From positions 8,165-72,164 of the forward strand of contig JAEYAR010000085.1 of the NCBI GenBank assembly GCA_023404715.1: a DNA stretch of 64,000 bases, written 5' to 3'. Shown piece by piece: positions 8,909 through 16,885 of the stretch; position 1 is the stretch's first letter; each line of letters begins with the position of its first letter. The translations under genes and the position numbers were made by a program. This DNA is from Bacillota bacterium (GTDB lineage: Bacteria > Bacillota > Clostridia > Christensenellales > Aristaeellaceae). Below the pieces are notes generated by a model. That model saw only the letters and a list, made by a program, of their open reading frames with translations, was not told the DNA's origin and made no database searches.

Positions 8909-10294
8909 TTATACAATTGTAAAATAAACAGAAACCGTCGTGCCAACCTTGGGGATTGAAGCGATCCTCAAGGGGCTTTGGTGAAGATCGCATATGCGTT
9001 TACATAGCGCAAGGCCAATTCCTGCACCGCCATGCTGACCGGAACGGGCTGCGTCAATGCGCACAAATGGCTCGGTAATGCTCTCCAGATCCTTTTCCTC
9101 AATTCCGATGCCGTGATCTTGAACCGATACCTTCAGAAACCCTTCTTCTACAGCCCCGATGACCTCGATCTCCTGATCCTGGTTTGATGCGTAAATCGCA
9201 TTTTCTATCAAATTTTGGAAGAGCGTCTCCAAAAGTACAGCGTCACCCATGACCTGGATATCAGGCAGCACGATCTGCAAACGTATATTTTTCGCATTTA
9301 AAAGGCTAAGCAGCGTTTTATGTGTCTCGCAAAGGACATCTCTTATCTTAACGGGTAACAGCTCCGCTTCATCATATTGCAAACGCGACAGATGCATCAA
9401 CTTTTCAGATAGGAGTTTTAAGCGCATGCTTTGCTGACCGATATATTCAGCGGCTTTCTGCTTATCTTCATCTGTAGCTTTCGCGTGCATGAGCACTTGA
9501 CTATAACCGATCATGGCCGTTATTGGCGTACGGATCTCGTGCGACAGATGGTCGAGTGAGCGCTGTCGTTCTTTTACCCAATCATCCATCTCATAAATTT
9601 TACGTTCAACGGAATCCGCCATGATATTGAATGTCCGGGCGAACTGACCAATTTCATCTTTGGAAGTGATAGCTACCCGTTCATGGTAGTTGCCCTCTGC
9701 GATGCGCCGGGCCGAGTCCCCCAGGTCGCGAAGCGGTTTGGTTAACCGATAGAGAAGATAGTATCCCACCATGCCAATCATAAGCGTGGATAGGATACCG
9801 ACAGCTACAGAGAACCACAGCAGCTTGTTGCGATAGGCACGCAGGTAGTCCATATTCCATAAGGCAGTAAGTTCAAAGGCCTGTCCATCGCTTAGCACAA
9901 TTTTATCCTGGCAGGCTAGAAATAAGCCTTGATCAGTGTCCAAAAACACACAATCCTTTGCATCGTTTAATATTATAGTTTGAAAAAAGTCATTATATAA
10001 GACCTCTTGCCCTCTCATCAATTGTAAATAAACCTCTTGGCCTGAATAATACGCGCTGTATGGCTCGACGTACATGCCAATATTGTGTTCGTTAAAGGTT
10101 TGGTAATATTGAGCCACGGCATTCAGACGCGTGTAGAGCGAGGCGCTCAAGATACGCAACTCATTTTTGCAATTCACTTGTGCAAACTCCTCGTTCAATT
10201 CATCGCTTTTATACAGATATGCTGTAGACAGCGACAACACGCCAACAAAAAAGATGACAACGAAAGAAAGCGCCGCTTTTTGACGAAAATTCAT
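8909..10294 (-). CDS. Sensor histidine kinase (HAMP-HisKA-HATPase)
   Basis: A 461-residue membrane kinase. Transmembrane helix at about 9-29, an extracellular sensor of about 130 residues, second helix near 160-182, HAMP linker, phospho-acceptor H252 in LSHEIRTPIT, N-box NLIENAIYA, and ATP-binding glycine motifs DHGIGIEE and GGAGIGLAL. The ATG at 10294 overlaps the TGA of the upstream response regulator (TGATG), with GGAGG seven bases before it, so the pair is translationally coupled. The signal sensed is unknown; the neighbouring secreted PepSY-like protein and SH3b gene suggest an envelope stimulus. Confidence 0.95.
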   Translation of the reverse strand: MNFRQKAALSFVVIFFVGVLSLSTAYLYKSDELNEEFAQVNCKNELRILSASLYTRLNAVAQYYQTFNEHNIGMYVEPYSAYYSGQEVYLQLMRGQEVLYNDFFQTIILNDAKDCVFLDTDQGLFLACQDKIVLSDGQAFELTALWNMDYLRAYRNKLLWFSVAVGILSTLMIGMVGYYLLYRLTKPLRDLGDSARRIAEGNYHERVAITSKDEIGQFARTFNIMADSVERKIYEMDDWVKERQRSLDHLSHEIRTPITAMIGYSQVLMHAKATDEDKQKAAEYIGQQSMRLKLLSEKLMHLSRLQYDEAELLPVKIRDVLCETHKTLLSLLNAKNIRLQIVLPDIQVMGDAVLLETLFQNLIENAIYASNQDQEIEVIGAVEEGFLKVSVQDHGIGIEEKDLESITEPFVRIDAARSGQHGGAGIGLALCKRICDLHQSPLRIASIPKVGTTVSVYFTIV

Positions 10295-10953
10295 CACACG
10301 TCCTCCAACCTATACCCCAATTTGGGTACCGTCTTAATCCTCTCCGTCAAATCCAGCTTTTTTCGCAGCTTCAAAATATGCACATCTACCGTCCTGGATT
10401 CACCAACATAATCGTAGCCCCACACCAGTTCCAACAGACGTTCCCTTGACAGCGCGATATTTTTATTTCTCAATAAGACGTCAAGCAGGGAAAATTCCTT
10501 AGCCGTTAATTCGACTGCTTGGCCGTCTTTGAGAACAATATGTTCATCCAGTTTGATAAGCAGATTTCCCAGCTTAACCTGACGCAAGAGAGATGTTCCG
10601 CTTCGTCTTAAAACCGCCTCTATCCGTGCGAGGAGCTCTAAGGTTTCAAACGGTTTGACGATATAATCGTCAGCACCCAATTGTAAGCCGGTCACTTTAT
10701 CAGTTAAGCTGTCCTTCGCGGTCAGAAAAATGACAGGAATGTGTAGCGGTGCAATCTTCCTCATGACACTAAATCCATCGATTCCAGGCAACATGATATC
10801 GAGCAATACAATATCTGGATTTTCGTTCAGCAAAGTTTGATAGACATCGTCGCCCTGTGAGACCCAGACGCTGTCGTAGTTCGCAAACCGTAGGTTCATT
10901 TGTATCAGCTCAGCGATCGCCGGTTCGTCTTCTACTATTACGACTTTAGGCAT
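10294..10953 (-). CDS. OmpR/PhoB-family response regulator
   Basis: A 219-residue regulator: receiver domain with acidic pocket VEDE, phospho-acceptor Asp in DIVLLDIMLPG (about residue 53) and lysine in VKPFETLE, then a winged helix with TAKEFSLLDVLL and GYDYVGESRTVDVHILKLRKK. The ATG at 10953 has GGAAGG upstream and is preferred to a TTG six codons earlier that lies inside that site. First gene of the regulator-kinase pair. Likely targets include its own operon and, by the half-site pattern, the SH3b promoter near 7980. Confidence 0.95.
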   Translation of the reverse strand: MPKVVIVEDEPAIAELIQMNLRFANYDSVWVSQGDDVYQTLLNENPDIVLLDIMLPGIDGFSVMRKIAPLHIPVIFLTAKDSLTDKVTGLQLGADDYIVKPFETLELLARIEAVLRRSGTSLLRQVKLGNLLIKLDEHIVLKDGQAVELTAKEFSLLDVLLRNKNIALSRERLLELVWGYDYVGESRTVDVHILKLRKKLDLTERIKTVPKLGYRLEDV

Positions 10954-11025
10954 TGCGTTCAATCCTTCCAAAGATGTCGGTCCAATTGGCCTCCTTCACA
11001 ATAACAGTCTTCAATCTGCAAGAAG

Positions 11026-11340
11026 CTATCCACGTTTGGATCCGTCCAACTCCTCCGCGCAGAGCCACGCTGCGCCATAAAAGCGAGGCATGAATAAGAA
11101 CCCGATGCCATAGAGCAATGACGAAGAGAAAAGCTGCCGGTTGATCCATTCCGCTACGCTGTTTTCTTCGATTCGCAGAGCAATCGATAGCAAACCCCAT
11201 ATCATGCCCGCAACCATCCAAATCATTTCTTTGAACACGAATAGCCTCAGGCAGCTTCGCACAAAACGCCATTATCCGCTTACCGCCTGCCGGATAGAGC
11301 AGGAGCAGGCCGAGCGCTCCAAATACGTCCACTGCGCTAT
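11026..11340 (-). pseudogene. Frameshifted fragment of a membrane protein, paralogue of the next gene
   Basis: Two overlapping minus-strand frames together resemble the C-terminal third of the neighbouring 262-residue membrane protein. One frame (about 11220-11340) gives FGALGLLLLYPAGGKRIMAF; the other (11026-11262) gives a helix and then GIGFLFMPRFYGAAW, matching GLGVWGMPRFYTFLL in the neighbour, at the same distance from a conserved AEW motif. A switch of frame near 11225 joins them. The N-terminal two thirds are missing, and the fragment begins directly after the neighbour's stop. It looks like a tandem duplicate with a deletion and a frameshift. Confidence 0.55.
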
Positions 11341-11355
11341 GTTTGAGAGGGCCGG

Positions 11356-12144
11356 CTAATCCAAATACCGCTCAGGATACCACCGTCTATCGTTTTCGTC
11401 GTCGTCGACGTCTTGAAGGAAGAGGAGCAGAAATGTATAGAAGCGCGGCATCCCCCAAACACCCAGCCCGAGAAGGATAGGCCATCGGCTCAAAGCCTGC
11501 GCCAACCACTCCGCCCAAGCCTCCTTCATATCCCATATTTGCAACATTTCGAAACGTATAAGATTCCCCGCGATCTGAAAAAGAAGGGTAAATAGCAAGG
11601 GAATTGCCGCAAACCCCACAAAGCGCAAATACCCCCAAAGCGCCTCCATCAGCGATGCTGTGCACCCCGTCTGCTGCATCCTGCCTTCCTCTACCAGCAT
11701 CATACCGATGATGAGTAGCGCCAGCCACATCTGAACCAATTTATCTTCCATGATCCCCATGTAAAATGCAGGTAGGCAAAGGATCGCAGCGATGATACGT
11801 ATCAAAATCCAGTTTGTCCAAACCCGCCTTCTCCGCAAAGGCCACAGCAATCCTTTTTTCTTTCGCGGATCCCCTGTGATCCGCCTGTCGAGGCGGTCCA
11901 AGACGGCGATGCGCATAGCGGAGAGGAGAAAATCCGCCAAAATCCACACCGCAGCACCGGCAAGCGCGCGATGCGCCATCGTGGATTGACCGATTCCCGT
12001 ACGTAGCGCGCTAAGCGCAAGTGTGACGCCCCAAACCGCAAACACCCATCTCGCATCTTCACGCAGATGGCCCTTACATAGAACGCTCGCATGCAGCCAG
12101 GTAAGCGGCATATTAAAAATCTGAACTCGATACTCCTTGCGCAT
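11356..12144 (-). CDS. Multi-pass membrane protein of unknown function
   Basis: A 262-residue protein with about six hydrophobic segments (roughly residues 33-50, 58-78, 108-125, 130-148, 168-192, 225-245) and an arginine-rich cytoplasmic loop (RKKKGLLWPLRRRR). It ends in an acidic tail (DVDDDENDRRW). No catalytic motif is recognised. ATG at 12144 with GGGGAGA upstream. Immediately downstream is a degraded paralogue, so this may be the surviving copy of a tandem pair. Not recognised as a named family. Confidence 0.6.
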   Translation of the reverse strand: MRKEYRVQIFNMPLTWLHASVLCKGHLREDARWVFAVWGVTLALSALRTGIGQSTMAHRALAGAAVWILADFLLSAMRIAVLDRLDRRITGDPRKKKGLLWPLRRRRVWTNWILIRIIAAILCLPAFYMGIMEDKLVQMWLALLIIGMMLVEEGRMQQTGCTASLMEALWGYLRFVGFAAIPLLFTLLFQIAGNLIRFEMLQIWDMKEAWAEWLAQALSRWPILLGLGVWGMPRFYTFLLLFLQDVDDDENDRRWYPERYLD

Positions 12145-12212
12145 ATATCTCCCCGCCGTTTCACTGTCGTACTCGATTCCCGGCCTTCATCGCCCTGCAA
12201 GGCGATATACAA

Positions 12213-12245
12213 AAAACCGCATTCTATCGAAAGAATAGCGGTTTT
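12213..12245 (-). terminator. Terminator of the PRPP synthetase gene
   Basis: An inverted repeat (AAAACCGC-ATTCT and AGAAT-A-GCGGTTTT, one bulge) lies 17 bp past the stop. On the minus strand it is followed by six T residues. Confidence 0.75.
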
Positions 12246-12261
12246 ACATGCGCTTACCGCA

Positions 12262-13473
12262 TCACACCAAACGCAGGCCGTTTTGCGCCTGCTCGTTGTG
12301 ATAGCGCTCGAGCAGCGCCTTGATGCGGTTCCAGGGGTTGAGCAGGCCGGAAAGCGTGCGGTCGTGGTTGAGCGTCGCGATGATGTAGGCGATGTACTTG
12401 GACATATCCGCCTCGACGAACCAGGGGGCTGCGCGAAGCTCGGGCGTACGGTAGGTTAGGTTGGTCGCCATGATCTTGGTGATGATGCCCTCTTCGTACG
12501 CCTTGTTGAAGGCCTCGATGCCGTTCGTAAACAGGGCGAACGTGCCGGCGGCGTAGATGCGCCGAGCCCGGCGGGCTTTGAGCTCGCGCGCGAGGTCGAG
12601 GATGGATTCGCCGCTGGAGATGATGTCGTCCGCGACGAAGACGTCCTTACCTTCGACGGATTCGCCTAGGTACTCGTGGGCGATGATCGGGTTGCGGCCG
12701 TCCACCACGCGCGTGTAATCGCGCCGCTTGTAGAACATACCCATGTTCAGCCCAAGGGCGGAGGAATAGTAGATGTTTCGTTGCATCGCGCCCTCGTCGG
12801 GCGAGATGACGATCATGTGATCCTTGTCCAGCTGCAAATCCTTCTCGCTGCGCAGCAGGGCCTTGAGCATCTGATAGGTCGGCATCACGCTCTCAAAGCC
12901 GGAGAGGGGAATCGCATTTTGCACGCGGGGGTCGTGCGCGTCGAACGTGATGATGTTCTCCACGCCCATATGCGTCAGCTCCTGCAGCATGAGCGCGCAA
13001 TCGAGCGATTCGCGCGACGTGCGCCTGTGCTGGCGGCCCTCGTATAGCATCGGCATGATGACGTTGATGCGGTTAGCCTTACCGCCCGCCGCAGCGATGA
13101 TGCGCTTGAGATCCGCGTAATGCTCATCCGGCGTCATCGGCACCTCGCGGCCATACATCCTGTAAGTGCAGTTGTACGCGCCGATATCCAGCAGGATGTA
13201 CAAGTCGTAGCCGCGCACGCTGCTCTTGATCATCCCCTTCCCTTCGCCGGTGCCAAAGCGCGGACAATTCACGTCGATCAAAAAGCCGCTGTTTTCATAG
13301 CCGGGGAAGCTATGCAGCAGCTCGCTCTCGTCGTCGGCGTTTTGCCAACGCATCAGGTAGTCGTTCACGACGGCCCCCGTCTCTTCCGTGCCGCGCATGG
13401 CGATGATGCCCAGCGGGGCGACGGGGCGGGTGGGGAATCTTTCGGCCGCGACATCGCGAAGCGATTCAGTCAT
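12262..13473 (-). CDS. prs: Ribose-phosphate pyrophosphokinase (PRPP synthetase)
   Basis: Makes phosphoribosyl pyrophosphate from ribose 5-phosphate and ATP for nucleotide, His and Trp synthesis. 403 residues from ATG 13473, longer than the classical ~315-residue enzyme. Visible features: the flexible loop around MPMLYEGRQHRRTSRES, an ATP-binding stretch VENIITFDAHDP, and the PRPP-binding loop FVADDIISSGESILDLA, a variant of the usual DDMIDTAGT. The longer N-terminus and altered loop fit the divergent PrsA-like form found in Clostridia. Monocistronic, divergent from murG. Confidence 0.88.
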   Translation of the reverse strand: MTESLRDVAAERFPTRPVAPLGIIAMRGTEETGAVVNDYLMRWQNADDESELLHSFPGYENSGFLIDVNCPRFGTGEGKGMIKSSVRGYDLYILLDIGAYNCTYRMYGREVPMTPDEHYADLKRIIAAAGGKANRINVIMPMLYEGRQHRRTSRESLDCALMLQELTHMGVENIITFDAHDPRVQNAIPLSGFESVMPTYQMLKALLRSEKDLQLDKDHMIVISPDEGAMQRNIYYSSALGLNMGMFYKRRDYTRVVDGRNPIIAHEYLGESVEGKDVFVADDIISSGESILDLARELKARRARRIYAAGTFALFTNGIEAFNKAYEEGIITKIMATNLTYRTPELRAAPWFVEADMSKYIAYIIATLNHDRTLSGLLNPWNRIKALLERYHNEQAQNGLRLV

Positions 13474-13539
13474 GCTTTTATACCATCCTCTTTTGCATCG
13501 GTAGCCCGACGCAGTCCGTTTTATTTCATAACCGCTTCT

Positions 13540-13545
13540 ATTATA
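13540..13545 (-). promoter_or_regulatory. -10 box of prs
   Basis: Perfect TATAAT on the minus strand, 66 bp before the prs ATG; the -35 region (TTTTCA, 17 bp away) is weak. Confidence 0.45.
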
Positions 13546-13702
13546 CAGCATTCGACATTTTTTGAAAATGGGTATTCGGCCAAAAAACGCACATTAATGC
13601 AATCTCGCTCGATTTCAAACGGCGCTTTTAGGGTGGCTATACGAACCCCATTTTTATGTCTGCGTATTTTTACAAATTGCGTTCAATCTTTCCACGCAGC
13701 CA

Positions 13703-13711
13703 TGGTATAAT
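13703..13711 (+). promoter_or_regulatory. Extended -10 promoter of murG
   Basis: TGGTATAAT is a perfect extended -10 element. No good -35 hexamer is seen at 17 bp, as expected for extended -10 promoters. The start codon is 57 bp downstream. Confidence 0.6.
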
Positions 13712-13767
13712 AAGAGCACGGCATGCGGAAGACGGATCTTTGGCATGCGTCGAAAGGAGGGCCTTTC

Positions 13768-14862
13768 TTGAAGACCATCGTGCTCACCGGCGGCGGTACG
13801 GCCGGCCACGTGACGCCCAATCTCGCGCTCATCCCCTTTTTACAAAAGGCCGGCTGGGATGTGCACTACATCGGCACCCAGCAAGGCATCGAGCGTTCGC
13901 TCATAGAGCCCTTGCCCGGCGTAACCTACCACGTCATCAGCAGCGGCAAGCTGCGCCGATACTTTGACGTCAAGAATTTTACCGATCCCTTTCGCGTGGT
14001 CAAGGGCGCCTTTCAGGCGCAAAGCCTGCTGGGCCGGCTTCGCCCGAACATCGTCTTCGCCAAGGGTGGCTTTGTAAGCGTCCCGGTCGTCTACGGCGCC
14101 GCGCTGCACCGAATCCCCGTCCTCGTCCACGAGAGCGACATTACGCCCGGCCTTGCCAACAAGCTATCCGCGCCGTTTGCCAGCGCCGTGCTCACCACGT
14201 TCCCCGAGGCCGCGAAGGCCGTCGGCAAAAAGGGCGTATGCACCGGCACGCCCTTGCGCCGCGCGCTCTTCGAGGGCCGCCGCGACCGGGGACTTCATCT
14301 GTGCGGGTTTGACGCCTCGCGCCCGGTGCTGATGATGGTCGGCGGCAGCCTGGGCGCCCAAAGCGTCAACAAAGTGCTGCGCGACGCGTTGCCGCGTCTG
14401 CTACCCCGCTACCAGGTGCTGCATATCTGCGGCAAGGGAAACCTGGATGCGGCGCTGAAAGATACCGCGGGGTACTGCCAGTTCGAATACCTGCAAGATG
14501 AGCTGCCCGACGCCTTCGCCTGCGCGGACATGATGCTCTCGCGCGCGGGGTCCAACGCCCTTTCGGAGATTTTGGCGCTCAAAAAGCCCGCGCTCCTCGT
14601 GCCCTATCCGGCCACAGCCAGCCGCGGCGACCAGATTCTAAACGCCCAGTCCCTCGCCGGTCGTTCCCTGGCCCGCGTGCTCGCGCAGGAGGAGCTGACC
14701 GTAGACACACTCGTACAGGCGCTCGAAGCCCTCTGGAACGATCGCGACGCGCTCCTGCGCGCCTTGAACGCCCTGCCCAGCGCCGACGGTACGGCGCAGG
14801 TGCTCGCCCAAATCGAACGTTTCGCTCGCGACGGCGAGGTTGAAAACAGAAAGGAGTCTTGA
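13768..14862 (+). CDS. murG: UDP-GlcNAc:lipid I N-acetylglucosaminyltransferase
   Basis: Final cytoplasmic-side step of peptidoglycan precursor synthesis, turning lipid I into lipid II. 364 residues from a TTG start at 13768 with AAAGGAGG seven bases upstream; in-frame codons further upstream lack a site. Motifs: TGGGTAGHVTPNLAL at the N-terminus, VHESDITPGLANK, GGSLGAQSVNK at the start of the second Rossmann domain and SRAGSNALSEI near the UDP-GlcNAc site. Found here outside a division/cell-wall cluster, followed after 3 bp by an alpha/beta hydrolase. Confidence 0.96.
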   Translation: MKTIVLTGGGTAGHVTPNLALIPFLQKAGWDVHYIGTQQGIERSLIEPLPGVTYHVISSGKLRRYFDVKNFTDPFRVVKGAFQAQSLLGRLRPNIVFAKGGFVSVPVVYGAALHRIPVLVHESDITPGLANKLSAPFASAVLTTFPEAAKAVGKKGVCTGTPLRRALFEGRRDRGLHLCGFDASRPVLMMVGGSLGAQSVNKVLRDALPRLLPRYQVLHICGKGNLDAALKDTAGYCQFEYLQDELPDAFACADMMLSRAGSNALSEILALKKPALLVPYPATASRGDQILNAQSLAGRSLARVLAQEELTVDTLVQALEALWNDRDALLRALNALPSADGTAQVLAQIERFARDGEVENRKES

Positions 14863-14865
14863 CTT

Positions 14866-15837
14866 ATGGTACAAAAGACGGAATGGACGCTCTTCTCCAC
14901 CGACGGAGGGAATCGCCTGCACGCGATCACCTGGCGGCCGGAGGGCCCTGTCCGCGCCATCTTGATCCTGTCGCACGGCATGGTCGAATACGTCGACCGC
15001 TATGACGGCTTCGCGCGATACGCCTGCGGGCGCGGCCTGCTCGTCAGCGGGCACGACCACCTCGGGCACGGGCAAAGCGTGGCATCCGAGGCAGACCTAG
15101 GGTATTTCGCGCCGAAAAAGGGCTTTGACTGCCTCGTCGAGGACATCCACCGCCACCGTGAGCGCGTCGCCGCGCAGCATCCCGGCGTGCCGGTGTTCGT
15201 GCTGGGGCACTCGATGGGCTCGTTCGTCATCCGAAACTACATTCAGCGCCATGCGGACGGCCTCGCGGGCGCGATCATCATGGGCACCGGCAACCAGCCG
15301 CGCATCGCCGCGCGCATGGGCCGCCTGATCTCCGGATTCCTGATGAAGATCAAAGGCCCGCGCTACCGCAGCGCCTTCGTCAATAGCCTCGCGCTCGGCG
15401 GGCTGAACAAGGCCTTCAAACCCGTGCGCACGCCAAACGACTTCATCAGCCGCGATACGGCGGTGGTCGACGCCTACTGCCGGGACCCGCTGTGCTCCTT
15501 CATGTTTACCGTCAGCGCTTATCACGACATGTTCGGCGGTATGCTGGCGCTGAGCGACAAGGACAGGTTACAGGCCATGCCCCGCACGCTGCCCATCCTG
15601 CTCGCCTCGGGCGAACAGGACCCGCTGGGCGGTATGGGCAAAGGCATACGAAAGCTCTGCCGTTCGTATCAGCAGCTGGGCATGCAGGATGTGACGCTGC
15701 GCCTTTACCCGCAGGATCGCCATGAGATCCTCAACGAGCTGGACCGGGACGCGGTCTATTCAGACGTATGCGCGTGGCTTGAAAGCAAGCTGAAGCCGTC
15801 CATAGACGCGGCCGCCAGGCCGCAACCCATCGCTTAG
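14866..15837 (+). CDS. Alpha/beta hydrolase, lysophospholipase/monoacylglycerol-lipase type
   Basis: A 323-residue soluble serine hydrolase. The nucleophile elbow GHSMGS, an Asp in SGEQDPLG and a His in PQDRHEILNE give a full Ser-Asp-His triad. The N-terminal HGMVEYVDRYDGFARY and GHDHLGHGQS motifs are typical of monoglyceride lipase/lysophospholipase L2-like enzymes. ATG 14866 has AAGGAG nine bases upstream. It is co-transcribed with murG (3-bp gap), suggesting a membrane-lipid housekeeping role; the substrate is not determined. Confidence 0.85.
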   Translation: MVQKTEWTLFSTDGGNRLHAITWRPEGPVRAILILSHGMVEYVDRYDGFARYACGRGLLVSGHDHLGHGQSVASEADLGYFAPKKGFDCLVEDIHRHRERVAAQHPGVPVFVLGHSMGSFVIRNYIQRHADGLAGAIIMGTGNQPRIAARMGRLISGFLMKIKGPRYRSAFVNSLALGGLNKAFKPVRTPNDFISRDTAVVDAYCRDPLCSFMFTVSAYHDMFGGMLALSDKDRLQAMPRTLPILLASGEQDPLGGMGKGIRKLCRSYQQLGMQDVTLRLYPQDRHEILNELDRDAVYSDVCAWLESKLKPSIDAAARPQPIA

Positions 15838-15897
15838 CGCCGCAGCATATCGCGGACAAAGGCGTGCAAATCGAAAGAAAAAAACAGTCCACCGCAT

Positions 15898-16110
15898 GTC
15901 AGACTGTTGAAAAATCGAGTCTCTTCGTTGGGGATGCATGAAGGGGAGGACTCCCCTTCATTTAGGATCGTATCGACCGGCTTTGCCGGTCGGGCGGGGC
16001 GTTTTCCGTAGTCAAATGCGTAGCATTTGCGGAGGAAGACATTTCCCGTAATCTTCGTGCAAAATGAGCATTCATTTTGCACGAGGCCGTCTACTTCGTC
16101 GACGGCCAGG
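15898..16110. repeat. Structured intergenic repeat, copy A
   Basis: A run of perfect inverted repeats: 15939-15960 (TGAAGGGGAG arms), 15975-15991 (GACCGGC-TTT-GCCGGTC), 16013-16029 (CAAATGC-GTA-GCATTTG), 16056-16083 (12-bp arms CGTGCAAAATGA) and 16086-16108 (GGCCGTC arms). The same blocks recur in inverse orientation at 24165-24330 and, shortened, at 42449-42509. No coding function is apparent; it behaves like a mobile or dispersed palindromic unit. Confidence 0.65.
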
Positions 16111-16111
16111 C

Positions 16112-16146
16112 CCGCGGCGGACAGGCAAGCCCGCCGCGGTTTTTTT
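16112..16146 (+). terminator. Terminator of murG-hydrolase operon
   Basis: Arms CCGCGGCGG and CCGCCGCGG with an 11-base loop, followed by seven T residues on the plus strand. Confidence 0.85.
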
Positions 16147-16161
16147 GAAGCGCATATGGAT

Positions 16162-16869
16162 TTAACGTTCGGCCAACCCTGCGACCAGCTCTTCCACCAA
16201 GCGGGCGCTGCGCTTGGCCGCGGCGCGCTCAAAGGTCGGGTAGTCCACCTGCGCGCTGTCGTCCGCCTTATCCGAGATCGCGCGAATGATCACGAAAGGC
16301 AAGCCGTTCACCATCGCCGCATGCGCGATCGCCGCGCCCTCCATCTCGGTGCACAGGCCCTCGAACGCGCGCGTAATGCTCTCCTTGCGCGCCTTGTCCG
16401 CGATAAACTGATCGCCGCTGACGACGCGCCCGACCTTGGCGCGTACGTCCGGGCATGCGCGCGCACATGCCGCGCCCGCGGCCCGTATCAGCTGCGCATC
16501 AGCCGGAAAGGCGAGCATCCCCAGCCCCGGCATCACCCCGAGCGGATAGCCCGTCGCCGTCACGTCCACGTCGTGGTACAGCGCGTCGGACGAGATGACG
16601 ATGTCCCCGATGTCCATCTGCGCGTCGAGCGATCCCGCCACGCCGGTATTGATCACATGCGTCACGTCAAACAGGTCGGCGAGAATCTGCACGCACAGCC
16701 CTGCGTTGACCTTCCCGATGCCACAACGTACGACGACGGCCGGCGCGCCCCGCAGCAGGCCCTCGCAGAACGTCATCCCCGCACGCTCCGTCAGCCGAGC
16801 GTCCGTCAGTTGGTCCTTTAGCGCTTCGATTTCTAACTCCATCGCACCGATGATGCCGATCTTGATCAT
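16162..16869 (-). CDS. mtnN: 5'-methylthioadenosine/S-adenosylhomocysteine nucleosidase
   Basis: Cleaves adenine from MTA, SAH and 5'-deoxyadenosine, recycling by-products of SAM chemistry. 235 residues, the usual length. N-terminal GIIGAMELEIEAL carries the catalytic Glu; VNTGVAG-like substrate loop is present as INTGVAGSL; TEMEGAAIAHAA supplies the ribose-binding Glu and RAISDKAD the catalytic Asp. Last gene of a patatin/AI-2E-family operon (16-bp gap). SAH cleavage feeds AI-2 synthesis where LuxS is present, but no luxS is in this window. Confidence 0.96.
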   Translation of the reverse strand: MIKIGIIGAMELEIEALKDQLTDARLTERAGMTFCEGLLRGAPAVVVRCGIGKVNAGLCVQILADLFDVTHVINTGVAGSLDAQMDIGDIVISSDALYHDVDVTATGYPLGVMPGLGMLAFPADAQLIRAAGAACARACPDVRAKVGRVVSGDQFIADKARKESITRAFEGLCTEMEGAAIAHAAMVNGLPFVIIRAISDKADDSAQVDYPTFERAAAKRSARLVEELVAGLAER

Positions 16870-16885
16870 TGTAAAAACCTCTCTG

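Noticed and set aside
15834..16232. A 132-codon minus-strand frame through repeat copy A.
   Set aside because: Crosses hairpin arrays and a terminator with no ribosome site; similar text in copy B only reflects the shared repeat.
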